Source: Pelagibacteraceae bacterium (lineage in GTDB: Bacteria; Pseudomonadota; Alphaproteobacteria; HIMB59; GCA-002718135). From it: a stretch of 64,000 bases of DNA. Made by a program: the position numbers and the translations under genes. Location of the stretch: the NCBI GenBank assembly GCA_002717485.1, contig PBDW01000008.1:1-64000 (forward strand), given 5' to 3'. Of the stretch, positions 51,845 to 63,991 are shown piece after piece. Positions within the stretch are counted from its first letter, which is position 1; each line of letters begins with the position of its first letter. The notes under the pieces were generated by a model. It saw nothing but the letters and a program-made list of their open reading frames with translations, ran no database searches and was not told where the DNA came from.

Positions 51845-53901
51845 TTTTTATAAAAAGTTTTTGAAAAACCAGTATTTTTTTTAAACCACTCTCGCATCTT
51901 AACAACATCGTTTATAGGAGAAGAGCAGACAAATCCAGTACAAACATAAACAGTCGTTTTATCATCAACAGCTTTTTTGTTAAAAACAGGATTGTTTTTT
52001 GGTAGTGCGTCCCCGTCTTTTAAAAAACTTACGGTGCAAAAACCACCAAGACTTAAAATTAAACTTTTAATAATTTTGGCAAAACCATCATCCTTTAACA
52101 AAACTACAAAATGGGGCGCGGACATTTTTAAATAAGCGCCCGCAATATAACTAGAATACGAAACAGGACCAGAGCAAACGCGGCCCCAAGAGTTGTTTAT
52201 TATTGTTTCGCTCAGATCTTTGTGAAGGGGTTTCCCAAAAACGTTATATGCCCTTATTAGATTTTCAACCATCAACCCCGACCCCGATTGTGTAGCATTG
52301 TCAACCACGCTTTTTGTTTTTAAAAAAAGGTCTCCAAAATTATTATTTGTAAAACAAAAATCTGACAACTTTTCGTCAAAAAAATCTCTTAAAACAACAT
52401 TCAAAAGCATCTCTGCGAGATCCAACTTTTTTTTATCGACGTCAACCTCATTAAAAATAAAACAAGCTTTAATAAGGTTGGCATAATCATCCAAAAGTCC
52501 CGGCCCTCCCAATTTGCCGCCGCAAGAGCTGTGAAAAAGCTGGTTGTTAACAAGGTGTTTTGTAGTAATAAAATTAAAAACCCTCTTACCTTCATCAAGG
52601 TATTTTTTTTCACCGAACGCACAACGCGCTCTCAACAAAGCGCAAACCAACATCGAATTCCAATCTGTTAGAATTTTATGATCTATAAAGGGAGGAGAAC
52701 GCCTCTTTCTTTTGGATAAAAGATTTTTTAAAAAAATATTTGTGTTTTCAGAAACTTCAAACGAAATGTCTTTTTCCAAAAATTTTCCAATTCTGTGGGG
52801 AATGTTTTTCCCCTCCCAGTTTCCATTTTTTGTAAACCCATATTCAGCTAAGCTTTTTTCAAAACCTGGCCCAACAGCGCTTAACGCCTCCTCATAATCC
52901 CAAACATAATACTTTCCCTCTTCTCCGCCACTATCGGCATCCACAGATGAAAAATAACCATGAAGGTTGTCCTCTTTGAACAACATCTCGGAATTAAGCC
53001 ATCCAAAAGTATCCTCAACTCTTTTTTTATAAATGCTCCGCGGCCTAACGGAATGCAAAACAGAAATTACCTCAACTAACAAGGCGTTGTCATATAGCAT
53101 TTTTTCAAAGTGAGGGACAAACCAAGATGAGTCTGTAGAATATCGTGCAAAGCCCCCGCCCACATGATCATAAATGCCGCCCGAACAAATAGAATCAATT
53201 GTGTTTTGAACATAGTTTAAGGAAACGTTGTTTTGATCAGATGGTGAAATGCTTGTTAACATTAGGGTTTTTAATAGCGGCGCCATTGGGAATTTTGGTG
53301 AGCCAGAAATTCCACCCCTTTCTTTATCCGTCATTTTTAATATTTTAGCTTTTAACAACTCTATTTCAGAGGGAGAGCTTTTTCCTGGTTGATTTTGAAA
53401 AAAAACCTTATCTAAAGCCCCCTTTATTAACATACCGTTATTTCTTAGATCTGAATTTTTAGTTTTATACAAATTTGAAATATGATTAAGAACCTCAACA
53501 AAGGCAGGCATCCCAAATTTTTGAATTTTTGGAAAATATGTGCCCCCCCAAAAAGGTCTTAAATCGTTATCTAGAAACATGGTTAGCGGCCACCCACCTT
53601 GCTGCCCCATTAAGGAAAGACTGGCTTGATATAAAGAATCAAGATCAGGCCTTTCCTCCCTGTCAACCTTAATATTAATAAAGTTTTTATTCATAACAGA
53701 TGCAGTATATTCATCTTCAAAACTTTCATGAGCCATTACGTGGCACCAGTGACAAGAAGAGTATCCGACTGATAAAAGAACGGGCAATTTAGAACCTTTA
53801 ACCAATTTAATGGTGTTGGAATTCCAAGACATCCAATTAACAGGATTGTTTTTGTGTTGAAGTAAGTATGGACTTATTTCGTTTATAAGATTATTGGACA
53901 T
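51829..53901 (-). CDS. Thioredoxin-domain DUF255 (YyaL/SSP411-like) protein
   Basis: LLQHKNNPVNWMSW, GYSSCHWCHVMAHESFED, QQGGWPLTMFL, HFEKMLYDNALL; likely start at 53901 because the upstream 51 codons overlap mnmE. Confidence 0.92.
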   Translation of the reverse strand: MSNNLINEISPYLLQHKNNPVNWMSWNSNTIKLVKGSKLPVLLSVGYSSCHWCHVMAHESFEDEYTASVMNKNFINIKVDREERPDLDSLYQASLSLMGQQGGWPLTMFLDNDLRPFWGGTYFPKIQKFGMPAFVEVLNHISNLYKTKNSDLRNNGMLIKGALDKVFFQNQPGKSSPSEIELLKAKILKMTDKERGGISGSPKFPMAPLLKTLMLTSISPSDQNNVSLNYVQNTIDSICSGGIYDHVGGGFARYSTDSSWFVPHFEKMLYDNALLVEVISVLHSVRPRSIYKKRVEDTFGWLNSEMLFKEDNLHGYFSSVDADSGGEEGKYYVWDYEEALSAVGPGFEKSLAEYGFTKNGNWEGKNIPHRIGKFLEKDISFEVSENTNIFLKNLLSKRKRRSPPFIDHKILTDWNSMLVCALLRARCAFGEKKYLDEGKRVFNFITTKHLVNNQLFHSSCGGKLGGPGLLDDYANLIKACFIFNEVDVDKKKLDLAEMLLNVVLRDFFDEKLSDFCFTNNNFGDLFLKTKSVVDNATQSGSGLMVENLIRAYNVFGKPLHKDLSETIINNSWGRVCSGPVSYSSYIAGAYLKMSAPHFVVLLKDDGFAKIIKSLILSLGGFCTVSFLKDGDALPKNNPVFNKKAVDDKTTVYVCTGFVCSSPINDVVKMREWFKKNTGFSKTFYKKWGLL

Positions 53902-53929
53902 AGAAAAAAATAAATTATAAATAAACGTT

Positions 53930-55237
53930 ATGAACAAAGAAACAATATACGCGCTTTCTACACCATATGGCAAGTCAGCAATTGCGGTATTTAGAGTATC
54001 TGGGCCAAACTGTATAGACATAATTAAAAAACACACAGACATAAAAAAGCTCAACCGCTCACAACAAACACATACAAATTTTTATATAGACAAAAAAAAT
54101 AAAAAAATATTAGACAAGGTTGTTGCGGTGTATTTAAGATCTCCAAAAAGCTATACGGGAGAGGATATGCTAGAAATAAGTACACACGGGAGCCGGGCGA
54201 TAATAAAGGGTTTTATAGAGGTTTTTACTAAAACAAAATTATGCAGATTGGCTGATGCCGGAGAGTTTACAAGAAGGGGTTTTGAAAATAATAAATTTGA
54301 TTTGCTGCAAACAGAGGCAATATCAGATCTTATAAACGCAGAAACAGAGGAGCAAAAAGAGCAAGCAGTAAAACAGCTAGATGGCGGGTTAAGTAAAAAA
54401 ATAAAATATTTTGAAGATCAAATAAAGAAAATATTAGCGAACACGGAAGCAATTATAGATTTTTCAGATGATGAGGTTCCAAAAAACATAGAAAAAAAAA
54501 TAAAAGAACAAACCAAGAACATAATAAAAGATATAAATAATTTTATTAAAGATGACAAATACGGAGAAAGAATACGAAGCGGATTTTATGTCACGTTAAT
54601 TGGTAAAACAAATATTGGTAAATCTTCTTTAATAAACTATTTAGCAAAAAGGGATGTTTCAATTGTAACAAAAACGCCCGGAACAACAAGGGACTTAATT
54701 GAGATCGGCTTTGATTTATGGGGTCTTCCAGTATTTTTTATAGACACTGCAGGAATAAGAAAATCAAAAAACAATATCGAAAATATCGGGATTAAAAGAG
54801 CTATTGAAATGGGAAAAAAATCAGCAGTAAATATAGTTTTTATTGAAAAACTATCGGAGGTAGAAAAATATAACAATATGTTTGACAATAATATTTTTGT
54901 CCAGTCAAAATCAGATATTAATAAAAAATTGATTAAATCGAGAAAAATTATAAAAATTTCATCAAAATCAGGATATGGAATCCAAAATATGCTAAAAAAA
55001 ATACATATAAGAATATCAAGAAAAACTCCTAAAAACTCACTTGTTTCACGTGAAAGACACAGAAACATCCTTAAGGAGTGTTTAAAAACCTTAGATAAAT
55101 CAAGAAAAATATCAAATATTGACCTGGTTTCAGAAGAAATCCGAAAATCATTAAATATTATTTCAAAAATTACTGGAAAAACAGACATTAATGAAATATT
55201 AGACATTATATTTAAAGAATTTTGTATAGGAAAGTAG
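53930..55237 (+). CDS. mnmE: tRNA modification GTPase MnmE
   Basis: [45 protein letters not shown]-terminal IF.EFCIGK. Confidence 0.95.
   Translation: MNKETIYALSTPYGKSAIAVFRVSGPNCIDIIKKHTDIKKLNRSQQTHTNFYIDKKNKKILDKVVAVYLRSPKSYTGEDMLEISTHGSRAIIKGFIEVFTKTKLCRLADAGEFTRRGFENNKFDLLQTEAISDLINAETEEQKEQAVKQLDGGLSKKIKYFEDQIKKILANTEAIIDFSDDEVPKNIEKKIKEQTKNIIKDINNFIKDDKYGERIRSGFYVTLIGKTNIGKSSLINYLAKRDVSIVTKTPGTTRDLIEIGFDLWGLPVFFIDTAGIRKSKNNIENIGIKRAIEMGKKSAVNIVFIEKLSEVEKYNNMFDNNIFVQSKSDINKKLIKSRKIIKISSKSGYGIQNMLKKIHIRISRKTPKNSLVSRERHRNILKECLKTLDKSRKISNIDLVSEEIRKSLNIISKITGKTDINEILDIIFKEFCIGK
55042..55057. promoter_or_regulatory. parS site (ParB-binding), within mnmE
   Basis: TGTTTCACGTGAAAGA, 15/16 to the TGTTTCACGTGAAACA consensus; parA/parB lie 2.7-3.5 kb downstream. 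Confidence 0.85.
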
Positions 55238-55252
55238 ATTTCACGTGAAACA
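55237..55252. promoter_or_regulatory. parS site (ParB-binding) spanning the mnmE stop / mnmG start
   Basis: GATTTCACGTGAAACA, 14/16 to consensus with intact TTTCACGTGAAA core; contains the mnmG GTG start. Confidence 0.8.
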
Positions 55253-57125
55253 AAACATAAAATATGATGTTATAGTGGTCGGTGGCGGACATGCGGGCAC
55301 AGAAGCAGCTCACGCTGCGTCAAGAATGGGAAAAAATACAGCCCTTATAACACATGAAAAGTCAAAAATTGGGGAAATGTCATGTAACCCTGCAATTGGC
55401 GGTCTTGGAAAGGGCCATATTGTTAGGGAAATTGATGCCTTAGACGGGGTTATGGCGAGAGCAATTGATGAATCTGGAATTCATTTTAGAATATTAAATG
55501 AGAGCAAGGGCCCAGCAGTTAGGGGGCCAAGAGCACAAGCTGACAGACTTTTATATAAGAAAGCGGTACAAAAGATATTATCAGAACAGAAGAATGTTAA
55601 AATTATTGAGGGTTCGGTTGATGATGTTCTAATAAGGAATAAAAAAGCCTACGGCGTAGTTGTAGATGGCCATTTTAAATATTTTTGCAAAGCACTTATA
55701 ATAACCACAGGAACATTTTTAAGAGGTAAGATTGTTGTTGGAGAAAAATCGTATCCGGCAGGCCGGGTTGGAGACAAGCCAAGTATCAAGCTCGCTCAAA
55801 AAATTGAAAAAATAGGATTTTCAATTGGTCGTCTTAAAACCGGCACACCACCAAGAATTGATAAAAAATCTATAAATTTCAATAACTTAGATGTACAAAA
55901 GGGAGATAAAAAACCTAAACCATTTTCATATAGAAATTCAAAAATCAATGTTTCTCAGATCAATTGTTATATAGCCTATACTAACGAAAAAACTCATAAA
56001 ATAATTAATCAAAATTTAAATAAATCTGCAATCTATTCAGGCGCTGTAAAATCTATGGGGGCCAGATACTGTCCCTCCATAGAAGACAAAGTGGTTAAAT
56101 TTTCTGGCCGCAATAGACACCAGATATTTTTAGAGCCGGAAGGTTTAAATAGCGAAATAATTTATCCAAACGGTATTTCAACTTCTCTTCCTGAAAATAT
56201 TCAGTTAAAGTTTGTTAGGTCAATCAAGGGTTTAGAAAATGCAGTAATCACGCGTCCAGGTTATGCAATTGAATATGACTATATTGACCCAAGAGAATTA
56301 AAACACACTCTCGAAACAAAAAAAATCGAATCTCTATACTTTGCAGGGCAAATAAACGGAACAACTGGATATGAAGAGGCAGCAGCACAGGGAATTGTAG
56401 CAGGAGTTAATGCGGCAATAAATAAAAATGGCCGTGGTTTTGTTTTGTCCCGCTCACAGGCATATATAGGCGTATTAATTGATGACCTCGTTACAAAGGG
56501 TACAAATGAACCCTATAGAATGTTTACTTCAAGAGCTGAATACAGGCTAACTCTTCGTGCCGATAACGCCGACCTAAGATTAACAGAACTTGGAATTAAA
56601 GCTGGATGTGTCAAAAGTATAAGAAAAAATCTTTTTTTAAAAAAAAGGAAACTTATTAAAAAAGCTTTTACATCTATAAAACAAAATAAAGTTTCACCCA
56701 ACAAACTTCTTAAGCACGGCATTAAAATTAATCTTGATGGCAAACTAAGAACCGCTCTTGATCTTTTGAACTACAAAAACATATCATTTTCATCTCTTGA
56801 AAAAGTTTGGCCAAATTTAAAAAATATTTCCCCAGAAATCAGAGAGCAAATAGAAATAGAGGCTCACTACAGCGGATATTTAAAAAGGCAAAGAGAAGAT
56901 ATTGAAATTTTTAAAAAAGATGAAAATCTAATGTTTCCTCCTAATTTCAATTTTAATAATGTTGGCAGCCTTTCTAATGAAATTGTCGAAAAATTAAACA
57001 AAATTAACCCGCCTACGATTGCAGCTGCATCGCGCATATCAGGAATTACTCCTCCAGCAATAATTGCGCTTCTGCGACATGTTAAGCGTGGTCCCCAAAA
57101 GATAAGGTCCCAAAATTTTGATTAA
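55245..57125 (+). CDS. mnmG: tRNA uridine-5-carboxymethylaminomethyl modification enzyme MnmG
   Basis: [64 protein letters not shown] start. Confidence 0.97.
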   Translation: MKQNIKYDVIVVGGGHAGTEAAHAASRMGKNTALITHEKSKIGEMSCNPAIGGLGKGHIVREIDALDGVMARAIDESGIHFRILNESKGPAVRGPRAQADRLLYKKAVQKILSEQKNVKIIEGSVDDVLIRNKKAYGVVVDGHFKYFCKALIITTGTFLRGKIVVGEKSYPAGRVGDKPSIKLAQKIEKIGFSIGRLKTGTPPRIDKKSINFNNLDVQKGDKKPKPFSYRNSKINVSQINCYIAYTNEKTHKIINQNLNKSAIYSGAVKSMGARYCPSIEDKVVKFSGRNRHQIFLEPEGLNSEIIYPNGISTSLPENIQLKFVRSIKGLENAVITRPGYAIEYDYIDPRELKHTLETKKIESLYFAGQINGTTGYEEAAAQGIVAGVNAAINKNGRGFVLSRSQAYIGVLIDDLVTKGTNEPYRMFTSRAEYRLTLRADNADLRLTELGIKAGCVKSIRKNLFLKKRKLIKKAFTSIKQNKVSPNKLLKHGIKINLDGKLRTALDLLNYKNISFSSLEKVWPNLKNISPEIREQIEIEAHYSGYLKRQREDIEIFKKDENLMFPPNFNFNNVGSLSNEIVEKLNKINPPTIAAASRISGITPPAIIALLRHVKRGPQKIRSQNFD

Positions 57126-57741
57126 CTCCAACGATAAAGAATTTAAAATCCTTGAAAACTTTAAGCTTTCAAAACCACAAGTTATTAAAATTTCTGATTA
57201 CATAAATCTTTTAGATACTCACAACAAGGTATCTAACTTGGTCGGTAAATCTACAATGTTGAATCCAATTAAATCACACATATTAGACTCCATTCAAATT
57301 TCTAAAGTTATTACTGAAAAGAATTCTAGAATTATTGATATGGGAACCGGCGCTGGTCTTCCCGGCATTGTACTGTCAATATTCGGCTATAAAAATCTTT
57401 TTCTAGTTGATTCAAACGGCAAGAAAACTAGATTTCTTGAACAAGTCACAAGGCGCCTAAACCTTTCTTGTAAAATAATTAACTCCAGAATTGAAAACTT
57501 AAAAGAAAAAAACTTCGATTATGTTGTTTCTAGGGCCCTGGCAAGTCTCGAAAGGCTGCTTTTTTATTCTTCGTTTTTATCTAACAAGAAAACAAAATTA
57601 ATTTTTTTAAAAGGTCAAAAAGTTAAAGAGGAAATTATTAATGCAAAAAAGAAATGGGTATTTGACTATAAGCTTAGGAAAAGTCTTTCTGACAGAAGGG
57701 GAAGCGTCTTGTTAATCAGCAATTTTAAAAGAAAATTATGA
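57118..57741 (+). CDS. rsmG: 16S rRNA methyltransferase G
   Basis: [44 protein letters not shown]. Confidence 0.94.
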   Translation: MINSNDKEFKILENFKLSKPQVIKISDYINLLDTHNKVSNLVGKSTMLNPIKSHILDSIQISKVITEKNSRIIDMGTGAGLPGIVLSIFGYKNLFLVDSNGKKTRFLEQVTRRLNLSCKIINSRIENLKEKNFDYVVSRALASLERLLFYSSFLSNKKTKLIFLKGQKVKEEIINAKKKWVFDYKLRKSLSDRRGSVLLISNFKRKL

Positions 57742-58505
57742 CTAAAATAATAGCAATAGCAAATCAAAAGGGCGGGGTTGGCAAAACCACAACCGCAATA
57801 AACCTTGCCACAGCTCTTGTTTCAATTGGTCAAAAGATTTTGGTTTTAGATCTGGATCCCCAATCCAATGCAAGTACAGGACTCGGCATTTCTGAGGACA
57901 GGAGAAAAAAAACTGTTTATGAATTGTTTGTTTCAAATGAATATGAAAAGAATTCAATTCAAAATACAGCAATACCAAATCTTGATATAATACCGTCCAG
58001 AACCGACCTGGCCGCAGCTGAAATTGAGCTAGTTGACCTTGAAAACAGAGAAAGCATTTTAAAATCCCTCCTTTTAAAGATAGAAAATTACGATAAAATA
58101 ATCATTGATTGTCCGCCGGCGCTTGGTCTTCTGACAATTAACGGACTTGTGGCCGCTGGTTCAGTAATAATTCCCTTACAATGCGAATTTTTTGCGCTTG
58201 AAGGCTTATCCTCATTAATTTCTACGATAGAGTCTTTGCGCGAGTCTTTCAATAAAAACTTACAAATACAAGGAGTTGTGCTCACGATGTTTGATAAGCG
58301 CAACTCACTCAGTTATTTGGTTGAGCAGGATGTTAGAAAGCACCTTGGGGGCAGGGTTTATAAGACAGTAATTCCCAGAAATGTAAGAATTTCAGAGGCG
58401 CCAAGCCATGGAAAACCTATTCTTATATATGATATAAATTGTCCGGGCTCTAGGGCATACATAGACTTAGCAAAAGAGATAATTAAACAAGAAAGCGATG
58501 GTTAA
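57738..58505 (+). CDS. parA: Chromosome partitioning protein ParA
   Basis: IAIANQKGGVGKTTTAINLA, DLDPQSNASTGLG, IIDCPPALGLLTINGL. Confidence 0.96.
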   Translation: MTKIIAIANQKGGVGKTTTAINLATALVSIGQKILVLDLDPQSNASTGLGISEDRRKKTVYELFVSNEYEKNSIQNTAIPNLDIIPSRTDLAAAEIELVDLENRESILKSLLLKIENYDKIIIDCPPALGLLTINGLVAAGSVIIPLQCEFFALEGLSSLISTIESLRESFNKNLQIQGVVLTMFDKRNSLSYLVEQDVRKHLGGRVYKTVIPRNVRISEAPSHGKPILIYDINCPGSRAYIDLAKEIIKQESDG

Positions 58506-58507
58506 AA

Positions 58508-59383
58508 ATGTCTGATGAAAAAAATAAAAAATTAGGAAAGGGGCTTTCCTCTCTTTTATCAGGGAAATCTTTTACAAGAATGCAAAAAGGATCCTTTATT
58601 GATTCAGTGAACACAGAGCTTAAAATAGGCATAACTAAAATTATTCCCAACACAAACCAACCTAGAAAAAAATTTGACAAAGAAGAGCTTCAAAATCTAT
58701 CGGTATCGATTAGGGAAAAAGGAGTTGTTCAGCCAATCATTGTTAGAAAGGATAAAAACAGTGATAACTATGAAATTATTGCAGGAGAAAGAAGATGGAG
58801 AGCTGCCCAGGCCGCCGGTCTTGATGAAATTCCAGCAATAATTAAAAACATGTCCGATACCGAAGTTTTTGAAGTTGCGCTTATTGAAAACATTCAAAGA
58901 GAAAACCTAAACCCAGCAGATGAGGCAAAAGCTTATTCATATCTGTTAAAGCAGCATAAAAACAATTATGAATCTTTATCTAAGATTCTGGGTAAAAGCA
59001 GAAGTCACATATCAAATATGGTAAGACTTTTAGAGCTTCCACAAGACGTCATAGAGTTGTTATCAAGTGGAGAACTAACAATAGGTCATGCAAGGCCTTT
59101 AATTGGGCTTCAGGATGCAAGCAGTCTTGCTAAAGAAATTATTGCAAAAAAACTTAGCGTTAGGCAGGTAGAAAAAATCGCATCTTCATACAAGCCAAAA
59201 CTAAAAAGAGTAAACAAAAAACTAGCGGATCCGAATATTAAAGAACTTGAAGAAGAATTATCAAAAAAAATTGGATTAAAAACATCCATAAGTTTTAGCG
59301 ATAAATCAACCTCAGGATCTATAACGGTTTATTATTCAAATCTTGACCAGCTTGATGATATTATGAAAAGGCTGAAGAGCTAG
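58508..59383 (+). CDS. parB: Chromosome partitioning protein ParB
   Basis: LGKGLSSLL, PNTNQPRKKFD, YEIIAGERRWRAAQAAGL, ALIENIQRENLNPADEA, GKSRSHISNMVRLL. Confidence 0.96.
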   Translation: MSDEKNKKLGKGLSSLLSGKSFTRMQKGSFIDSVNTELKIGITKIIPNTNQPRKKFDKEELQNLSVSIREKGVVQPIIVRKDKNSDNYEIIAGERRWRAAQAAGLDEIPAIIKNMSDTEVFEVALIENIQRENLNPADEAKAYSYLLKQHKNNYESLSKILGKSRSHISNMVRLLELPQDVIELLSSGELTIGHARPLIGLQDASSLAKEIIAKKLSVRQVEKIASSYKPKLKRVNKKLADPNIKELEEELSKKIGLKTSISFSDKSTSGSITVYYSNLDQLDDIMKRLKS

Positions 59384-59393
59384 AATTTAAAGA

Positions 59394-60392
59394 TTATCTC
59401 ATATTTTGAGCAATATTTAACATTCCTCTGTGAAGTATTGGTCTGAAAATAGCCTGATTTTCTCTCATTTTTAATTCAACTTGCGATATTATCCTTAAGC
59501 TGTCCGCTATATTTTTGTGATTATTTTTTCTTACTATGCTTTTAAAGGTTTCCTTTTTTTTAAATAAGTATTTTGGCATATGATAGTCTACAGCACTGTC
59601 TAACCCCTCTCTATCGCACGAGGTCATTGTTTCGCCAAAAATAAATAATAAATTTTTTATTTTCGATAAAAGAAAAACAGCTTCTTCCATATTGTTAATT
59701 TTATTAATTGAAAATGATCCAAAAAAATTAATATTACCAGAGAGGCATTTAAATATTATATCGTCATGGGCAAATGAACCGCTTCCTGAAATTAAATTTT
59801 TTATTAATTCATAGGAGATAACATTTTCATCCAATAGCGTTAATTTGTTTAATTCATTTTGAATTATTTGATAACTGTCGCCTAAAATTTCCACCAAGTA
59901 AGAGATTGCCCCATCTTCTATTTTTAATTTATTATTAACTCCAAATTGAATTATTGCCCTTCTCAGTTCTTTAGAATCTGTTTTATAACAGGGTATTATT
60001 AATCCCTGTGGGTCCTTTTCAAAAAAAGACCTTAATTTAGATTTAGGCCCCAACTCTCCAGCAATCAAGACTATTAACTTATTAGATTCTTTAATTAGTA
60101 ATTTATCGATTATGCCCAATATTTTTTCCCCGACATTTATTATTTTTATCACCTCATTATTAACGAACATCGATTGTTCTTGAACAGCCTGAATAATTTT
60201 ATTTACATCATCATTTTTAAAGTCGAATATTACAAAAGAATCCTTTTTCTCACTATTTTTTAAAAACACGCTCTGGATTTTTTTACTTCTATTATAAGCC
60301 AGCCCCTCATCAGGCCCGTATAATAAGATTGGATTTCTTGCAGGACTAAGAGTTTGTATGTATTTATCTACTTCAAAATTTTTTATTTTCAT
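59394..60392 (-). CDS. holA: DNA polymerase III delta subunit
   Basis: LLYGPDEGLAYNRSKKI; HolA architecture; next to lptE-leuS. Confidence 0.85.
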   Translation of the reverse strand: MKIKNFEVDKYIQTLSPARNPILLYGPDEGLAYNRSKKIQSVFLKNSEKKDSFVIFDFKNDDVNKIIQAVQEQSMFVNNEVIKIINVGEKILGIIDKLLIKESNKLIVLIAGELGPKSKLRSFFEKDPQGLIIPCYKTDSKELRRAIIQFGVNNKLKIEDGAISYLVEILGDSYQIIQNELNKLTLLDENVISYELIKNLISGSGSFAHDDIIFKCLSGNINFFGSFSINKINNMEEAVFLLSKIKNLLFIFGETMTSCDREGLDSAVDYHMPKYLFKKKETFKSIVRKNNHKNIADSLRIISQVELKMRENQAIFRPILHRGMLNIAQNMR

Positions 60393-60409
60393 CTTAAATT
60401 AATTTATAA

Positions 60410-60988
60410 TTAATCGGTATATAGACCACAACCATCAAAATCGGCAATCGCCAGATATGGAGCAACGAAGGGAATTTTTTTTGACCCAGTTTTTATTGCA
60501 TTAAACACCTGTGGATAAAAATGTTTGACATTATATTCAATATTTCTGTTTACCGCCGCTATTTCTGATGCAATGTTTCCATAATCGTAACCACCAGACT
60601 TAGAATTATAACTAGCATCGGTTTTATTTTCTTTTGATAAAATTACACAACCCTCATTGTCATAAAGGGTATACTCAATCGTCACCGTAGACTTAAATCT
60701 ATTTGCCGTACCGTCAACGTTATAAACCTGAACAGATCTTGAACCAAGACCAACGCTTGCCTTTAAGGTATACCTGGTTATCCCCTCGTTTGTTTGCCTG
60801 CCCCCAAATGCTTCTTCAAGTTCGTTTTTAAGCTTAACGCCATATCTTCCATCTATTGGCATTATATAAATATTATTAATTTTCTCTTTTACATCTGCAC
60901 TTTCTTTATATAGCGGTTGTATGTTTGCGCAAGATTGAAAAAAAACAACCCCAATAATTGCTAGATTTAATTTGGTAATTAGTTTCAT
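60410..60988 (-). CDS. lptE: LptE-like LPS assembly lipoprotein
   Basis: Lipobox FFQSC, IQPLY; position between holA and leuS; likely start at 60988. Confidence 0.75.
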   Translation of the reverse strand: MKLITKLNLAIIGVVFFQSCANIQPLYKESADVKEKINNIYIMPIDGRYGVKLKNELEEAFGGRQTNEGITRYTLKASVGLGSRSVQVYNVDGTANRFKSTVTIEYTLYDNEGCVILSKENKTDASYNSKSGGYDYGNIASEIAAVNRNIEYNVKHFYPQVFNAIKTGSKKIPFVAPYLAIADFDGCGLYTD

Positions 60989-60989
60989 T

Positions 60990-63557
60990 TTATAATACAA
61001 AATTTAAAATTTTATTAGGAACATAAATTACCTTCTTTATTTTTTTTGAGCCAGCATATTTCTGAACCTTGCTGTTTTTCATTGCAATGTTTTCCGCCTT
61101 TTCTTTACTTATATTGCTATCTACCTCTATGACGGATCTAGTTTTGCCATTAATTTGTATTGCCAGCTTAACTAAGACTTTTTCATTAACAGAATCCAGG
61201 CTGATCTTTTCCGGCCAACGCTGCTCAATTACCATTCCTTTATTTCCAAATAACTTCCAAATCTCCTCGCTTATGTGGGGAATTATAGGGTGGATAAGCT
61301 TAACATATGCGTTTACAAAAACAGATAACGACTCCTCGCTTAAATTTTTAGACTCATATTCTTTTTGTGCTATGCTAGTTAGCTCATATATGTTGGCAAT
61401 CACTTTATTAAAATGAAAACCTTCGATATTGTTTGTAATCTTTTCTATGTAATTATTTAAAGACCTTAATAGATGATAGTCTTCGTTGCTCCTTGATTTT
61501 TTTGCTATCTTTCTGCCTTTATTTATATCAACTACAAGTCTCCAAATCTTGTTTATGAATTTAAAGGAACCCTCAATACCGCTCTCAGTCCACTCAAGAT
61601 CCCTATCAGGAGGACTGTCCGACATCATATACCAACGAGCTGTATCAGCCCCATATTTTTTGATGATTGAATCTGGATCTACAACATTGAACTTAGACTT
61701 GCTCATTTTCTCCACCCTGCCAAGTTCCACATCTTTGCGATCATCAAATTTTTTATAAATTTTTTCTGCAGTATCAAAGTAAACATCATCAGGCTTTAAC
61801 CATACCCCCTCCTTACTACGATAAGTTTGGTGGGTGACCATACCTTGAGTAAACAGACCGCTAAACGGTTCGCTGAATTGAAAGTACTTAAGATCTCTTA
61901 GTGCTTTTGTAAAAAATCTAGAATAGAGAAGGTGGAGTATTGCGTGCTCAATCCCGCCTATATATTGGTCAACAGGCATCCAGTATTTTATACTGTCATA
62001 ATCAAAGGGGTCTTTAAAACGAGGAGAGCAATATCTAAGAAAGTACCAAGAAGATTCAAAAAAAGTATCAAAAGTATCCGTTTCTCTTTTTGCACTCATA
62101 CCTGTTATTGGGCATTTCGTCTTTTTCCACTCTTCGTTTTTATCTAGGGGGTTTCCCTTGCCAGTAAAATCAATATTTTCTGGAAGAATTATCGGGAGAT
62201 TTTCTATATTTTCAGGAACTATTTCACCATCTTCTCTATATACTACAGGGATTGGACAGCCCCAGTATCTTTGTCTTGAAATGCCCCAATCTCTTAACTT
62301 ATAATTAATTTTTAGGTTTGCGCTCCCGGAACCACATAGTTTTTCTGAAACAGCTTTTTTTGCGTCGACGACCGTCATACCGTTTAAAAAATCTGAATTA
62401 ATCAACAATCCATCTTCAGTGTACGCTTCATTTTTTATCTTAAATTCTTCCTCTTTTAAGCTGTTTGGCCTTACAACAGGAATGACATCAAGTTTATACT
62501 TTATTGCAAAATCTAAATCCCTTTGATCATGTGCAGGACATCCAAAAATTGCACCTGAGCCATATTCCATTAGGACGAAATTTGCTATAAAAACCGGAAT
62601 TGTTTTGTTTTCTTTAAAAGGATGAAAAACTTCCACTCCCGTATCAACCCCAAGCTTTTCTTCGTCATCGTTAGTGAATTTTATTTTATTTATTTTTTCT
62701 ATAAAATTTTTCACCCTTGAACTGCTCTTTGAAATCTCTTTTGCAATTGGATGATCACAAGAAATAGCACAAAAAGTTGCTCCATAAATTGTGTCTTGAC
62801 GTGTTGTAAAAACTTTTATTTTTTCACTGGAAAGCATATCTGATTTTTTGATTTTAAAATATATTTCAACTCCCTCAGACTTGCCTATCCAATTTGTTTG
62901 CATAAGTTTAACTTTTTCTGGCCATTTATCCAGAGTTTCCAAATCGCTTAAAAGCTCTTCAGAATACGCGCTTGTTTTTAGGAACCATTGCGATAGGTTC
63001 TTTTGCTCTACTTTTGCTCCCGAACGCCAACCTTTTCCATCAATTACTTGTTCGTTTGCTAAGACTGTTTGGTCAATAGGATCCCAGTTTACCATTGATT
63101 CTTTTTTATATGCCAAACCCTCTTTATAAAGTTCAATAAAAAATCTTTGTTCATGTTTGTAATACTCGGGGTGGCAGGTAGCAATCTCTCTATCCCAATC
63201 AATAGAAAGACCCATACTTTTTAACTGATTTCTCATTACTGAAATATTTGAATAGGTCCATTTTGCAGGGGCGCTTTTTTCTTTTCTGGCAGCATTTTCT
63301 GCAGGAAGCCCAAACGCATCCCATCCCATCGGATGCAAAACATTTAACCCCATCATTTTTTTATACCTAGCTACAAGGTCGCCCAAAGCATAATTTCTAA
63401 CATGTCCCATATGTATTCTTCCGGAAGGATAGGGAAACATTTCCATTATAAAATATTTATTTCTTTTAAGGTCAGTGTCTGTAGAAAAAACTTTTCTCTT
63501 TTCCCATTCCACTTGCCAGTGTTGCTCAACCTTTTGATGATTGTATTTTTCCATCAT
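60990..63557 (-). CDS. leuS: Leucyl-tRNA synthetase
   Basis: [53 protein letters not shown]. Confidence 0.97.
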   Translation of the reverse strand: MMEKYNHQKVEQHWQVEWEKRKVFSTDTDLKRNKYFIMEMFPYPSGRIHMGHVRNYALGDLVARYKKMMGLNVLHPMGWDAFGLPAENAARKEKSAPAKWTYSNISVMRNQLKSMGLSIDWDREIATCHPEYYKHEQRFFIELYKEGLAYKKESMVNWDPIDQTVLANEQVIDGKGWRSGAKVEQKNLSQWFLKTSAYSEELLSDLETLDKWPEKVKLMQTNWIGKSEGVEIYFKIKKSDMLSSEKIKVFTTRQDTIYGATFCAISCDHPIAKEISKSSSRVKNFIEKINKIKFTNDDEEKLGVDTGVEVFHPFKENKTIPVFIANFVLMEYGSGAIFGCPAHDQRDLDFAIKYKLDVIPVVRPNSLKEEEFKIKNEAYTEDGLLINSDFLNGMTVVDAKKAVSEKLCGSGSANLKINYKLRDWGISRQRYWGCPIPVVYREDGEIVPENIENLPIILPENIDFTGKGNPLDKNEEWKKTKCPITGMSAKRETDTFDTFFESSWYFLRYCSPRFKDPFDYDSIKYWMPVDQYIGGIEHAILHLLYSRFFTKALRDLKYFQFSEPFSGLFTQGMVTHQTYRSKEGVWLKPDDVYFDTAEKIYKKFDDRKDVELGRVEKMSKSKFNVVDPDSIIKKYGADTARWYMMSDSPPDRDLEWTESGIEGSFKFINKIWRLVVDINKGRKIAKKSRSNEDYHLLRSLNNYIEKITNNIEGFHFNKVIANIYELTSIAQKEYESKNLSEESLSVFVNAYVKLIHPIIPHISEEIWKLFGNKGMVIEQRWPEKISLDSVNEKVLVKLAIQINGKTRSVIEVDSNISKEKAENIAMKNSKVQKYAGSKKIKKVIYVPNKILNFVL

Positions 63558-63568
63558 TGTTTGAGCTA

Positions 63569-63991
63569 TTATTGTCCAGCTAGACGAATTTTCTTTGCTT
63601 TTTCTAATATTGCGTTTTCAAGTGAGGCACTTTTTTCTACATCTACTTGTTTATCAATCCAACTTCCCGACACAAGTTCTTGACAAAAAATTGAAGCTTT
63701 AAGATTCGAGGTTGTTAGCTCTACCCCTTTAATAAAAATATTAATCTTGCAGCGCTCATCAGTGTTATTGACATCGTTGTACCAATCAGTAATTACTATT
63801 CCGCCGAACGGATCTGCTGAAGCTATGGGCATAAAACTTATAGTTTCTAAACCAGCTCTCCAAAGATAGGGATTAATGGGCATTGCCATACCAGTCACTT
63901 TATTTTTATCATTATCATCGCCCCCTAGAACAAGTCCTTTTTTTCCAAAAAGCCCACCACCAGACTTAAGCCTGTTCATTGCATCATCCAT
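63569..63991 (-). CDS. DUF3576 domain protein (5' end outside or at window edge)
   Basis: [33 protein letters not shown]; position upstream of leuS. Confidence 0.8.
   Translation of the reverse strand: MDDAMNRLKSGGGLFGKKGLVLGGDDNDKNKVTGMAMPINPYLWRAGLETISFMPIASADPFGGIVITDWYNDVNNTDERCKINIFIKGVELTTSNLKASIFCQELVSGSWIDKQVDVEKSASLENAILEKAKKIRLAGQ

Noticed and set aside
54637-55206. 189-aa minus-strand ORF opposite mnmE
   Set aside because: Long antisense frame explained by the A-rich mnmE coding strand; Ile/Phe/Ser-rich, no motif
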